Source: Spirochaetales bacterium
GTDB lineage: Bacteria > Spirochaetota > Spirochaetia > JAGLYY01
Assembly: GCA_023131935.1 (NCBI GenBank)
Contig: JAGLYY010000322.1
Span: 1-7,303 of the forward strand
Length of the DNA: 7,303 nt
Direction of reading: 5' to 3'
The position numbers and the translations under genes are program-made. The notes under the pieces were generated by a model. That model had not been told where the DNA came from. It made no database searches and worked only from the letters and a program-made list of their open reading frames with translations. Numbering within the stretch: the stretch's first letter is position 1; each line of letters begins with the position of its first letter. Positions 1-6,544 of the stretch are shown here, piece by piece.

Positions 1-5
1 TTCTG

Positions 6-40
6 TTGAAATTCTACATAGAAGCTTCATATAATATAAT
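6..40 (+). promoter_or_regulatory. sigma70-type promoter of the diguanylate cyclase gene
   Basis: A -35 hexamer TTGAAA (6-11; five of six consensus bases) is followed after 18 bp by a perfect -10 hexamer TATAAT (30-35). A second perfect TATAAT overlaps it at 35-40, but its spacing to the -35 would be 23 bp, so the upstream copy is the better partner. Transcription from the 30-35 box should begin around 41-44, which is the first base of the ATG at 43. The in-frame TAA at 37-39 and TAG at 19-21 rule out a start further upstream. Seen: the hexamers and spacing. Inferred: promoter activity. Confidence 0.6.
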
Positions 41-42
41 TT

Positions 43-1362
43 ATGAGGAATAAAAGGATTTCCGCTATTCTCCAATCATTTCAGGTCGGATATGCACGCC
101 ATTCCATCATGCGGAACTCCAAAGGAACCCCCCGGGATTTTATCCTCAAAGAATGCAATTCCGCCTACCGCAAAATAACGGGAATTACTGAAGAACTTGA
201 ATCGGGATGGGGCAGAACGGTGTTCGGTAACGGGGCTGAAGAAAGGGTGAAAAAGTACCTGACGATGCTGGATGATTCCAAAGGTGAACCGGTAGTCGAG
301 TTCTTCCCTCTGACGAACGTTTGGGCGTGGACGAAAGTGCGATATGAAATTGCAGATACCTTCTCATCTATCATTATTGATGTTTCCACTTTTAAATCAC
401 GCCTCCAGCACTACCAGCTTCAACAGGAAGGGTACAAGATTTTCGTTGAGAATCTACAGGCTCTCTCTTTTCAGCGGCTGATAACTGAAAAGGAAAACAT
501 TCATCTCTTCACCACAGGATCATACGAGGAGCTCACCGGGTATCCCTCTGAGAAATTCCAGACCGGACAGGATTGGCTCAGTATCGTTCATCCGGAGGAC
601 CGAAAACGGATCCGGAAAATCATGGATGAGTTGTATAGTAAGGAGGGATATTGCGGTGAGATTGAATACCGGATCATACGAAAAAACGGGGAAATAGTAT
701 GGATTCACTCCCACGATCTAAACAGACCCTCACCCGATGGCAAGTATTCAATTGTACATGGCCTCCTTTTTGACATCTCGGCTAAGAAACGGCAGGAACT
801 GGAACTCCTGGAATCACACGAGCTTATCGAAAAACAGAACGAAAAACTTGAACATCTTGTGAGGACCGATCCCCTGTCCGGTTTACTGAACAGGACAGGA
901 ATGCGTGAAAGCATTGAACGTGAAATCGCGCTCAACAGGCGATACGGAATAGCTTTCACCGTTTTCCTCATTGATATAGATCTTTTTAAAGCTATAAACG
1001 ATACCATAGGGCACGAAGGGGGTGACTACGTCATCGAAACCCTTGCCTCGACTTTTCCGCGTGTTCTGCGGAGCAGTGATGTCTGTTCCCGTTGGGGGGG
1101 TGATGAGTTCCTTATCCTGCTGCCCCGGACAGAAAAAAAAGAAGGGGTCCTGGTAGCTGAGAAACTCAAACAGAAGATAGAAGAACACCCTTTCGAGTTT
1201 CAAGGACAGAAATTACATATCACCATAACCTGCGGTGTCTGCGAATACCGGAAAGATTACTCCTTAAAGGAGCTTGTCTCTATGGCAGATAAAGCCTTGT
1301 ATAAGGGTAAACTTTCCGGTCGTGATACCGTTACCCTGTTTGTTGATGAATCTATTGACTGA
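43..1362 (+). CDS. PAS-PAS-GGDEF diguanylate cyclase
   Basis: A 439-residue soluble sensor enzyme predicted to condense two GTP into cyclic di-GMP in the cytoplasm. Two PAS folds come first: PAS1 at about 12-113 (ECNSAYRKITGI) and PAS2 at about 150-244 (HPED at 183-186, then an EYRIIRKNGEIVWIH strand and a GLLFDIS end). A charged coiled-coil linker at about 245-273 leads into a GGDEF domain at about 274-436. The domain has DPLSGLLNR (276-284), the metal and GTP region DIDLFKAIND (311-320) and an intact GGDEF signature (352-356). RSSD (343-346) lies exactly five residues before it and matches the RxxD inhibitory I-site, so both activity and product feedback are expected. No transmembrane segment, cofactor-specific motif or EAL domain is visible, so the input signal is unknown. 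The ATG at 43 has no Shine-Dalgarno upstream, and no usable alternative start exists before the first PAS. Confidence 0.95.
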   Translation: MRNKRISAILQSFQVGYARHSIMRNSKGTPRDFILKECNSAYRKITGITEELESGWGRTVFGNGAEERVKKYLTMLDDSKGEPVVEFFPLTNVWAWTKVRYEIADTFSSIIIDVSTFKSRLQHYQLQQEGYKIFVENLQALSFQRLITEKENIHLFTTGSYEELTGYPSEKFQTGQDWLSIVHPEDRKRIRKIMDELYSKEGYCGEIEYRIIRKNGEIVWIHSHDLNRPSPDGKYSIVHGLLFDISAKKRQELELLESHELIEKQNEKLEHLVRTDPLSGLLNRTGMRESIEREIALNRRYGIAFTVFLIDIDLFKAINDTIGHEGGDYVIETLASTFPRVLRSSDVCSRWGGDEFLILLPRTEKKEGVLVAEKLKQKIEEHPFEFQGQKLHITITCGVCEYRKDYSLKELVSMADKALYKGKLSGRDTVTLFVDESID

Positions 1363-1363
1363 A

Positions 1364-1403
1364 AAGAGCCTAGAAGAGCCTATATCCCCTCTTCAACACT
1401 CTT
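1364..1403. terminator. nested inverted repeat at the convergent junction, possible bidirectional terminator
   Basis: Two AAGAG units (1364-1368 and 1374-1378; the wider copies AAGAGCCTA are tandem with a 10-bp period) face two CTCTT units (1389-1393 and 1399-1403, also 10 bp apart). The inner pair forms a 6-bp stem GAAGAG/CTCTTC with a 10-nt loop. The outer pair forms a 5-bp stem separated from the inner one by a symmetric 4/4 internal loop. It lies just past the stop of the cyclase gene and covers the stop codon of the acetyltransferase gene. On the minus strand the 3' arm runs into a short T run (CTCTTTTC); on the plus strand there is no T tract. Termination is inferred from position only. 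Confidence 0.35.
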
Positions 1404-2232
1404 CACTCCCCTTCCGCCGCCAGTGGTGCATCCACTCGACAGCAAAATCCACACACTGCCGCTGATGAAACAGGAGGCAGTCAGCGTTGCCGACCTTTCC
1501 CTTCAGGATATCCTTTCCATGATGATGAAGAAAATCTTTTCCTATTTTTTCAAAGTCATCAGTATCGAGGTCAAGGTCGTCGTAGGTCTTCCACCTCCGA
1601 TGGCCGTCAATCATGAGGGGAGCAGCGAAGGGTATTATTTTTTTTACCGGATATTCAGCCCGGTATTCTGCTAAATGGAAAGAAGTATTGCTTATGAAGC
1701 CGGTACCGAGAAAGAGGACCCACCCATCTTTTTCATACAGTTTACCCAGGGGAGATTTTTCAGAAAGGCTGTTGGCCAGGCTATGATCAGAGAGGATCTC
1801 TACTGCCTCTTCTCCCCAGGCGCAGAATGACATTTGAGGATGGGAACTTCGAAGCACTCCGCTCTGGGAACGAAATACCTCCGGTATCTTCCCGATACCA
1901 CGGGTAGGGGTCATCTCAGGGTCAAAAGCGGGCATGTGGGACCGAATTGTATCCCACCATTCCTCCGGTACCGGCGGATTTTCCCATGCGGCGGGGTCTG
2001 AAAGTTCCCCGGAATGAGCCGGCATCACCAGAGTGCCATAGGGCCTGAGTAAATCCTCCAGGGCGAGAATTACCGCCTGGGCCCCACCGCATACCCAGCC
2101 AAGGGAGCTCAAGGAAGAATGGACAAGGACTGTCATCCCCGGCTTTATACCAAGCGCTTTTAAATCGGCGGCTATCCTCTCCCTGGTAATGGGATTGGGA
2201 CCTGTCCGCGCGATTACCTCCGATTCGGACAT
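1393..2232 (-). CDS. AAC(3)-family (YokD/FrbF-like) N-acetyltransferase
   Basis: A 279-residue protein of the antibiotic N-acetyltransferase family, which uses acetyl-CoA to modify an amine; the length is normal for the family. Typical motifs run in order: LVHSSLSSLGWVCGG (36-50, the acyl-CoA-binding region), YGTLVMPAHSGELSDP (65-80), the MPAFDPEMTPTRGIGKIPE stretch (100-118), a WVLFLGTGF strand (171-179) and SFHLAEYRAEYP (184-195), with the conserved His186 and Glu189. As I recall them, chromosomal relatives such as Bacillus YokD share the TPTRG and PPVPEEWW signatures, so the true substrate may not be an aminoglycoside. The ATG lies 10 nt after the chemoreceptor stop with no Shine-Dalgarno in between (the leader reads TAATGTTTTT), so translation by coupling or reinitiation is likely. 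It is the last gene of the minus-strand set. No mobile element flanks it, which argues against a recently acquired resistance gene. Confidence 0.9.
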   Translation of the reverse strand: MSESEVIARTGPNPITRERIAADLKALGIKPGMTVLVHSSLSSLGWVCGGAQAVILALEDLLRPYGTLVMPAHSGELSDPAAWENPPVPEEWWDTIRSHMPAFDPEMTPTRGIGKIPEVFRSQSGVLRSSHPQMSFCAWGEEAVEILSDHSLANSLSEKSPLGKLYEKDGWVLFLGTGFISNTSFHLAEYRAEYPVKKIIPFAAPLMIDGHRRWKTYDDLDLDTDDFEKIGKDFLHHHGKDILKGKVGNADCLLFHQRQCVDFAVEWMHHWRRKGSEEC

Positions 2233-2242
2233 AAAAACATTA

Positions 2243-4075
2243 TCACGTCTTGAATGTAGATAGATGCTCAGCGAGGATCACAAGTTCCTCGCTGCTCTTC
2301 CGGTTCAACTCTTTAACCGCGTCCATATCCACGGTGACACTTTCAGTCTGCTTCTGGATACTACTCATTTCCTTCAGAACCTGGGAGCTGAATGTATTCA
2401 CCTCCTCCATGGACTTCATAATTGATTCTACACCCTCTCTCATTACCACAGAGTTCTCCTTGGTAATCTGGGAAATGGAGGTAACCTGTGATACGGCATT
2501 TAATATTTCATTACTGCCTAAAGAAAGCTCCTTCATGGTGTGACTGATCTCTGTAATGGCCCCGGAAAATTTATCAACTTCCTTTTCAACCATTTCAAAA
2601 GCCCTGCTGCTCTCCTCGCTGTTTTCGAGCGCGGCAGCAATTTTTTCCACCATTGAACGAAGAGAACCCGCAATCTCTTTTGATTTTTCCGCTGTTGTTT
2701 CCGCCAGCTTTCGGATTTCTTCAGCGACAACAGCAAAACCTTTTCCGGCGTCTCCGGCGTGGGCGCTCTCAATCGCAGCATTCATCGAAAGGATGTCGGT
2801 CTGGGTTGCTACTTCCTGAATGACCTCGATGATGGTATGCATCTGGTTGATTTCGGCGTTGATCTCCCGGATAGCGTGAAAAGTTCCTTCAACCTTTTCA
2901 CCCCCGTCGCGGGTTACCTCCTGGAGCAGATCTGCCTGTTTACCCCGCTCCTCGGAAATTACCGCAACCCTGCGAATTGAGGCCTCCATCTCCTCTATCG
3001 ACGCGCTGGTCTCATTCATTGCGGAGGCCTGATCGCTGATATTACTCGACAGTATATCGATAGATTGATTGATCCCCCGGACCGCTTCAGCTGATTTATC
3101 GATCGTCCCATCGAGAGTTTGAAAGTTCCGGGTAATCTCTTCGACTTTGTCCCTGATCGCCTTAATAGAGACAACTGCCGGTCCAAGACGGTCAGACAGA
3201 ACGCCCTTTAGTGATGCGCTTTTTTCCGCCTGATTCTTTGTGTCACCAAGAACCTTACGGAAGGTATCAATAACATTATTCAAGTGGGCACTGAGCTGTC
3301 CGATTTCATCCTTTGCTTTATCCTCAATAGAGATAGTAAAATCTTTTTCCGCGGCCTGGGACATTACCTTTTCGAGTTTGATGATCCTGCAGGACATACT
3401 GTTCATCACCCCGCGGACAACGAGGAACATACCGATAGTAACAAAGGCAAAGAGAATTATTGTCCCAAAGCTGATTAGTGATTTGAGCCGTTTCGCGTTT
3501 TCCTCAACTACACGGGTTATCTTGTCTATGAAGATAAGAAGGCCCTCCCCCTGCATGGTAAGAGCTGTGAGTTTTTCCGCCAGGATTTTCTTTTCAGAGT
3601 ACTGCTCATCAAATTCGCGCATTGCGAAGGATTTTCCCAGCTGAAAAGACAGGTTACCGCTCCCTGTCGCCCTCTCGCCATAAGTTTCAACATAATCGGT
3701 AAAAAGCTCCTCAATCTCCTCAAACTGCGATTCTCCGACAACCCAAATTTGCTTTAACCCCGTTAAATTCTTGTCATCACCCATTTTCAGCATATCAAAA
3801 ACCGGAGATTCCTGAAAAATCTTCATTGATTGACGGAATTCAGCCAACTCCTCTACCCATTGGTTTCGAAGCGAGGCCATGTCGCGGGAGGACATGAGAA
3901 TGTCTTTTGAAATGCTATTCAACCGGTTCCAGTCGTTCAGGAGTTTTGAATTTACAGAAATAGCGTTATCAAGAATATATACATACCGATTTGCCAGCCA
4001 TGTTGCCCCGATTATCAGGAAAAACGCGATTAAAACGCTATATGTTGTCAAATTGATCTTTCTCCGAATTGTCAT
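2243..4075 (-). CDS. methyl-accepting chemotaxis protein (transmembrane chemoreceptor)
   Basis: A 610-residue receptor that should signal to CheA/CheW and so bias flagellar rotation. Order: basic N-terminus, TM1 (about 10-29), a periplasmic sensor of about 170 residues that looks all-helical (four-helix-bundle style, no Cache motif seen), TM2 (about 200-223, around SFGTIILFAFVTIGMFLVV), a HAMP linker (about 222-275) and a long helical signalling domain to about 600. The hairpin tip is intact: QTDILSMNAAIESAHAG from Gln425, then GKGFAVVAEEIRKLAE. Compared with the usual QTNLLALNAAIEAARAG it has Asp for Asn and a SAHAG variant. There is no C-terminal NWETF-type CheR tether; the protein ends in LSTFKT. 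Start choice: GTG at 4078 and ATG at 4075 are adjacent; GGAGG lies 1 nt from the GTG but 4 nt from the ATG, so I use the ATG. The ligand cannot be told. The gene begins 35 nt after pyruvate kinase with no terminator between. Confidence 0.95.
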   Translation of the reverse strand: MTIRRKINLTTYSVLIAFFLIIGATWLANRYVYILDNAISVNSKLLNDWNRLNSISKDILMSSRDMASLRNQWVEELAEFRQSMKIFQESPVFDMLKMGDDKNLTGLKQIWVVGESQFEEIEELFTDYVETYGERATGSGNLSFQLGKSFAMREFDEQYSEKKILAEKLTALTMQGEGLLIFIDKITRVVEENAKRLKSLISFGTIILFAFVTIGMFLVVRGVMNSMSCRIIKLEKVMSQAAEKDFTISIEDKAKDEIGQLSAHLNNVIDTFRKVLGDTKNQAEKSASLKGVLSDRLGPAVVSIKAIRDKVEEITRNFQTLDGTIDKSAEAVRGINQSIDILSSNISDQASAMNETSASIEEMEASIRRVAVISEERGKQADLLQEVTRDGGEKVEGTFHAIREINAEINQMHTIIEVIQEVATQTDILSMNAAIESAHAGDAGKGFAVVAEEIRKLAETTAEKSKEIAGSLRSMVEKIAAALENSEESSRAFEMVEKEVDKFSGAITEISHTMKELSLGSNEILNAVSQVTSISQITKENSVVMREGVESIMKSMEEVNTFSSQVLKEMSSIQKQTESVTVDMDAVKELNRKSSEELVILAEHLSTFKT

Positions 4076-4110
4076 CACCCCTCCGCCGAAAGTATGTTTT
4101 GCGTGAATCT

Positions 4111-5538
4111 CTATATAGTATCAAGTTTCACCATATTTACAAGAAGACTTTCGAGGAGCGGAATTCCCGCAACAAGAACAACGGCATCTCCCTTCTTCAC
4201 TAATTTGTGATTTTCCGCCAGTTCCTTTGCCAGCTGAAAGGTACTGTCAGTATCCCCGAGGCTGGAAATTAGCTCACCAACAACCCCCCGGACGAGGGTT
4301 ACCTGTTTTACCGTTTCCCTTTCCTGGGTATACGCGATAATTGGGATACCGGGACGATATTTACTGATCATCCTAGCAGTTCTGCCCGACCTGGTTATAC
4401 AGATAATCGCTGATGCTCCCGAATGCTCCGCAAGGGAACTTGCCGCCCGGCAGATGTTCTCCGCCCGGGCCTCCTCTTCGTTTTTTGGAGGATAAAAATC
4501 AGTTATCCGCTGACTCGGATGGGGACCATTTTCAACTCTATCAATGATGGTATCCATAGTAAGGACCGCCTGTACGGGAAAATCCCCAACAGAGGTTTCG
4601 GCGCTCAACATCACCACATCAGTTCCATCGTACACAGCATTTGCTACATCGCTGGCCTCAGCTCTCGTTGGCCGCGGATTTTTTACCATCGATTCGAGCA
4701 TCTGTGTTGCGGTAATAACCGGTTTATTGTAATACATACACCGTTCTATGATTCTTTTCTGGAGGACAGGAACATCTTCGGTCTTCATCTCAACACCCAG
4801 GTCCCCCCGGGCAACCATTACCGCATCGGAAACCTCAATAATCTTATCCAGATGCTGAATTGCTTCAGGCTTTTCAATCTTCGCGATAACGGGGGTATTC
4901 TTTCCTCTGTCCCGGATAAGCCGTTTTAACTCTTTTATATCATCAGCACTCCTGACAAATGAAAGAGCAAAGAAATCAATCCCATGAGCAATACCAAATT
5001 CAAGATCATTCCGGTCTTTATCGGTAATAGAGGGCACGCTGATTTTTACATTGGGCAGGTTTAGTCCTTTTTTAGACTTTAAAATCCCGCCATTAACGAC
5101 GATGCAGGCTACATCCTTTCCGCTGGTACTCACGACCGACAGGGCAATCAATCCATCATCAACAAGTATAATGTTCCCCGGTTGAACATCCTGGGGAAGA
5201 TTTTCATAGGAGGTACTGACCCGGTAAGGGGCACCCTCAATATCCTCAGTGGTAATCGTCAGAGTATCACCAGCTTTCAATTCAAAGGGTTCTTTTAATA
5301 GCCCAATGCGAAGTTTAGGACCACAAAGGTCTCCCAGAATCGGAATGGGACCGCCAACATGTTTTTCTGCCTTCCGGATGTTATCAATAACTGCGGCGTG
5401 TTCCTCATGGGTCCCGTGAGAGAAGTTGATTCGGATGATATCAAGACCTGCCTTCCGCAGGGCAATAATAGTGCCAATATCCTCAGTCGCGGGACCGATT
5501 GTTCCGATGATCTTTGTCCTCGCATTTCTAATATCCAT
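4111..5538 (-). CDS. pyk: pyruvate kinase
   Basis: A cytoplasmic glycolytic enzyme that transfers phosphate from phosphoenolpyruvate to ADP, giving ATP and pyruvate; 475 residues, a normal length without the extra C-terminal PEP-utiliser domain seen in Bacillus. Visible active-site parts: KIIGTIGPA (9-17), RINFSHG (Arg36, Asn38, Ser40, His41), GDLCGPKLRIG (69-79, Asp70), the catalytic Lys220 and metal ligand Glu222 in AKIEKPEA, and ARGDLGVE (243-250, metal ligand Asp246). ITATQMLESM and NAVYDGTDVVMLSAET follow, then a C-terminal domain with CITRSGRTARMISKYRP. Lys75 occupies the position held by Glu117 in the K+-dependent muscle enzyme, a known marker of K+-independent pyruvate kinases. Start: ATG at 5538 has GGAG 8 nt upstream; the GTG at 5547 overlaps that GGAG and is less likely. 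It lies 66 nt after the LamG gene; no good promoter or terminator stands out in the gap. Confidence 0.97.
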   Translation of the reverse strand: MDIRNARTKIIGTIGPATEDIGTIIALRKAGLDIIRINFSHGTHEEHAAVIDNIRKAEKHVGGPIPILGDLCGPKLRIGLLKEPFELKAGDTLTITTEDIEGAPYRVSTSYENLPQDVQPGNIILVDDGLIALSVVSTSGKDVACIVVNGGILKSKKGLNLPNVKISVPSITDKDRNDLEFGIAHGIDFFALSFVRSADDIKELKRLIRDRGKNTPVIAKIEKPEAIQHLDKIIEVSDAVMVARGDLGVEMKTEDVPVLQKRIIERCMYYNKPVITATQMLESMVKNPRPTRAEASDVANAVYDGTDVVMLSAETSVGDFPVQAVLTMDTIIDRVENGPHPSQRITDFYPPKNEEEARAENICRAASSLAEHSGASAIICITRSGRTARMISKYRPGIPIIAYTQERETVKQVTLVRGVVGELISSLGDTDSTFQLAKELAENHKLVKKGDAVVLVAGIPLLESLLVNMVKLDTI

Positions 5539-5604
5539 AATACCCACTCCATACTTACCACCATGAAGTTTCGGGAATCACCGGAGGTTTTGCAACAATT
5601 ATCA

Positions 5605-6477
5605 TTATCCTTTTTCCTTATAGATAATTTCTATCTCTTTATCAGAAAGGCCGCGATTGTAGAGTCTAAAATTATCGATTCTTCCTGTGACGTTGTAGTA
5701 TCCCCAGGGATCATCGGTACTCGACTTCGCGGAAAGGAGGACAAGGGGTGATGAGTCCACATAAAGTTCAATCTCCGGAATCTTCTCTTCAGCAACAGAC
5801 TCTCCATTCACATACAACCGGAGAGTCCCCCCTTCAAAACTCGCTGCAACATGGTTCCACCTTTCATCGAGCAGGACATCCCGGGCCCTTAAGCTATGGT
5901 AGTATCCTGTTTTATCAACAATATAGAAGGTGATATCCTGGTTCCGGTAACTCAGGGCAAATTTCCCCTCCGCACGGTCTTCAGAGGAGTTTTCCCACTT
6001 ACTTACCATATAATGGGTCCCTGCCCTGTCCTCGCGGTAGATCCAGAAACAGAGAGTGAAGCTGTTCAGGGTATTTAATTCTTCTGATTCCTCCAGATAG
6101 AGATACTGCCCGGTCCCATTGGATTCAAAGGCGGATTCCTCAGAAGAATCAACTCCATCAGAAAAAATTACCGTTCCACTGTTGAAAAGTTCCCGGTTTT
6201 GGCCGCTGAAATCATTCAAACCTCCGTTAAAGGGAAAGTAAGCGATAAGCCCCTCCTGGGGAAGTTCATTGTAAGGCCCGAAAAAGCCGGTTTTTACCCT
6301 TCTCCGCTCAACTTCCACCACCCCGAAACTTGTCCTGAGCCGAATAATCTGTTCATCCATGGAGATGATCTTTCCGGTAACAAGATCTCCATTCATCAGT
6401 TCAACCTCATCAGCAGAAAGAGGGGAAAGCAGAATCAATAAGAATATAAGAAGAAAACTTGTCCTCTGATAATTCAT
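5605..6477 (-). CDS. exported protein: small beta module plus LamG-like (Laminin_G_3) lectin domain
   Basis: A 290-residue protein of unknown precise role. Residues 1-22 form a signal peptide: Arg5, a hydrophobic core from Phe8 to Leu17, and a signal peptidase I-type site after PLSA; there is no lipobox Cys. Residues 24-65 make a short beta-rich module with the pattern ELMNGDLVTGKI, IIRLRTSFGVVEV, which resembles the NGD..G.I small-barrel segment found in some other exported bacterial proteins. From about 77 to 285 the sequence reads as a concanavalin A-like jelly roll of the LamG_3 type: LIAYFPFNGGLNDFSG, SFTLCFWIYRE, HYMVSKW, WNHVAASFEGGTLRLYVNGE, GRIDNFRLYNRGLSDKEI. Such domains often bind carbohydrate or Ca2+, but no catalytic residues are evident. 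Start: the ATG at 6477 sits 5 nt after a strong GGAGG; the GTG at 6483 lies inside that ribosome binding site. First gene of the minus-strand set and divergent from pth. Confidence 0.88.
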   Translation of the reverse strand: MNYQRTSFLLIFLLILLSPLSADEVELMNGDLVTGKIISMDEQIIRLRTSFGVVEVERRRVKTGFFGPYNELPQEGLIAYFPFNGGLNDFSGQNRELFNSGTVIFSDGVDSSEESAFESNGTGQYLYLEESEELNTLNSFTLCFWIYREDRAGTHYMVSKWENSSEDRAEGKFALSYRNQDITFYIVDKTGYYHSLRARDVLLDERWNHVAASFEGGTLRLYVNGESVAEEKIPEIELYVDSSPLVLLSAKSSTDDPWGYYNVTGRIDNFRLYNRGLSDKEIEIIYKEKG

Positions 6478-6479
6478 TT

Positions 6480-6488
6480 TCACCTCCT
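6480..6488 (-). promoter_or_regulatory. strong Shine-Dalgarno that fixes the LamG gene start
   Basis: On the minus strand the sequence AGGAGGTGA precedes AAATG. It is a near-perfect complement of the 16S rRNA tail, and its GGAGG core ends 5 nt before the ATG at 6477. The upstream in-frame GTG (6481-6483) is part of this site, so it is not a credible start codon. Confidence 0.8.
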
Positions 6489-6492
6489 GCTC

Positions 6493-6498
6493 TATAAT
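6493..6498 (+). promoter_or_regulatory. candidate -10 box for pth in the divergent region
   Basis: A perfect TATAAT lies 73 bp before the pth ATG. No convincing -35 hexamer is present 16-19 bp upstream (the bases there are AT-rich), so this is only a half promoter. On the opposite strand the same bases read GTATTATAG and could supply a -10-like TATTAT for the LamG gene, also without a good -35. The two divergent promoters may therefore overlap. Confidence 0.3.
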
Positions 6499-6519
6499 AC
6501 CCTGTAATGGTACAATTGA

Positions 6520-6544
6520 GGAATATCACTTTGGTGGTGATTCC
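6520..6544 (+). promoter_or_regulatory. small hairpin in the pth leader
   Basis: ATCAC (6525-6529) pairs with GTGAT (6537-6541) around a 7-nt loop, and GGA (6520-6522) pairs with TCC (6542-6544) across a 2-nt bulge, giving 8 bp in all. It lies between the candidate -10 box and the pth Shine-Dalgarno (GGAGG, 6553-6557). It could be a protein-binding palindrome or RNA structure, or chance; there is no T tract, so it is not a terminator. Confidence 0.25.

Noticed and set aside
43..165. A start for the cyclase further downstream, at the methionine at residue 23
   Set aside because: That methionine lies inside the first PAS fold (after FQVGYARHSI), so starting there would remove its first strand, and no Shine-Dalgarno at a suitable distance precedes it.
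1393..2232. Acetyltransferase as a horizontally acquired antibiotic-resistance cassette
   Set aside because: There is no integron site, insertion sequence or repeat around it, its base composition looks like its neighbours, and it sits tightly behind the chemoreceptor gene. A chromosomal YokD-type enzyme fits better.
3240..3644. A 134-codon plus-strand open frame inside the chemoreceptor gene
   Set aside because: It is antisense to the TM2-HAMP region, has composition typical of a reversed helical coding sequence and has no ribosome site or family motif.
4076..4110. Terminator between pyruvate kinase and the chemoreceptor
   Set aside because: The 35-nt gap contains no inverted repeat beyond chance and no T run following a stem, so read-through is the simpler reading.
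4423..4929. A 168-codon plus-strand open frame inside the pyruvate kinase gene
   Set aside because: It lies wholly antisense to a gene with complete family motifs, has no Shine-Dalgarno and its product shows no recognisable domain; it is a shadow of the real coding frame.
5539..5604. Terminator or separate promoter between the LamG and pyruvate kinase genes
   Set aside because: No stem followed by a T run is seen on the minus strand, and TTGCAA or TTGTTG candidates lack a -10 box at 16-18 bp. I could not support either element.
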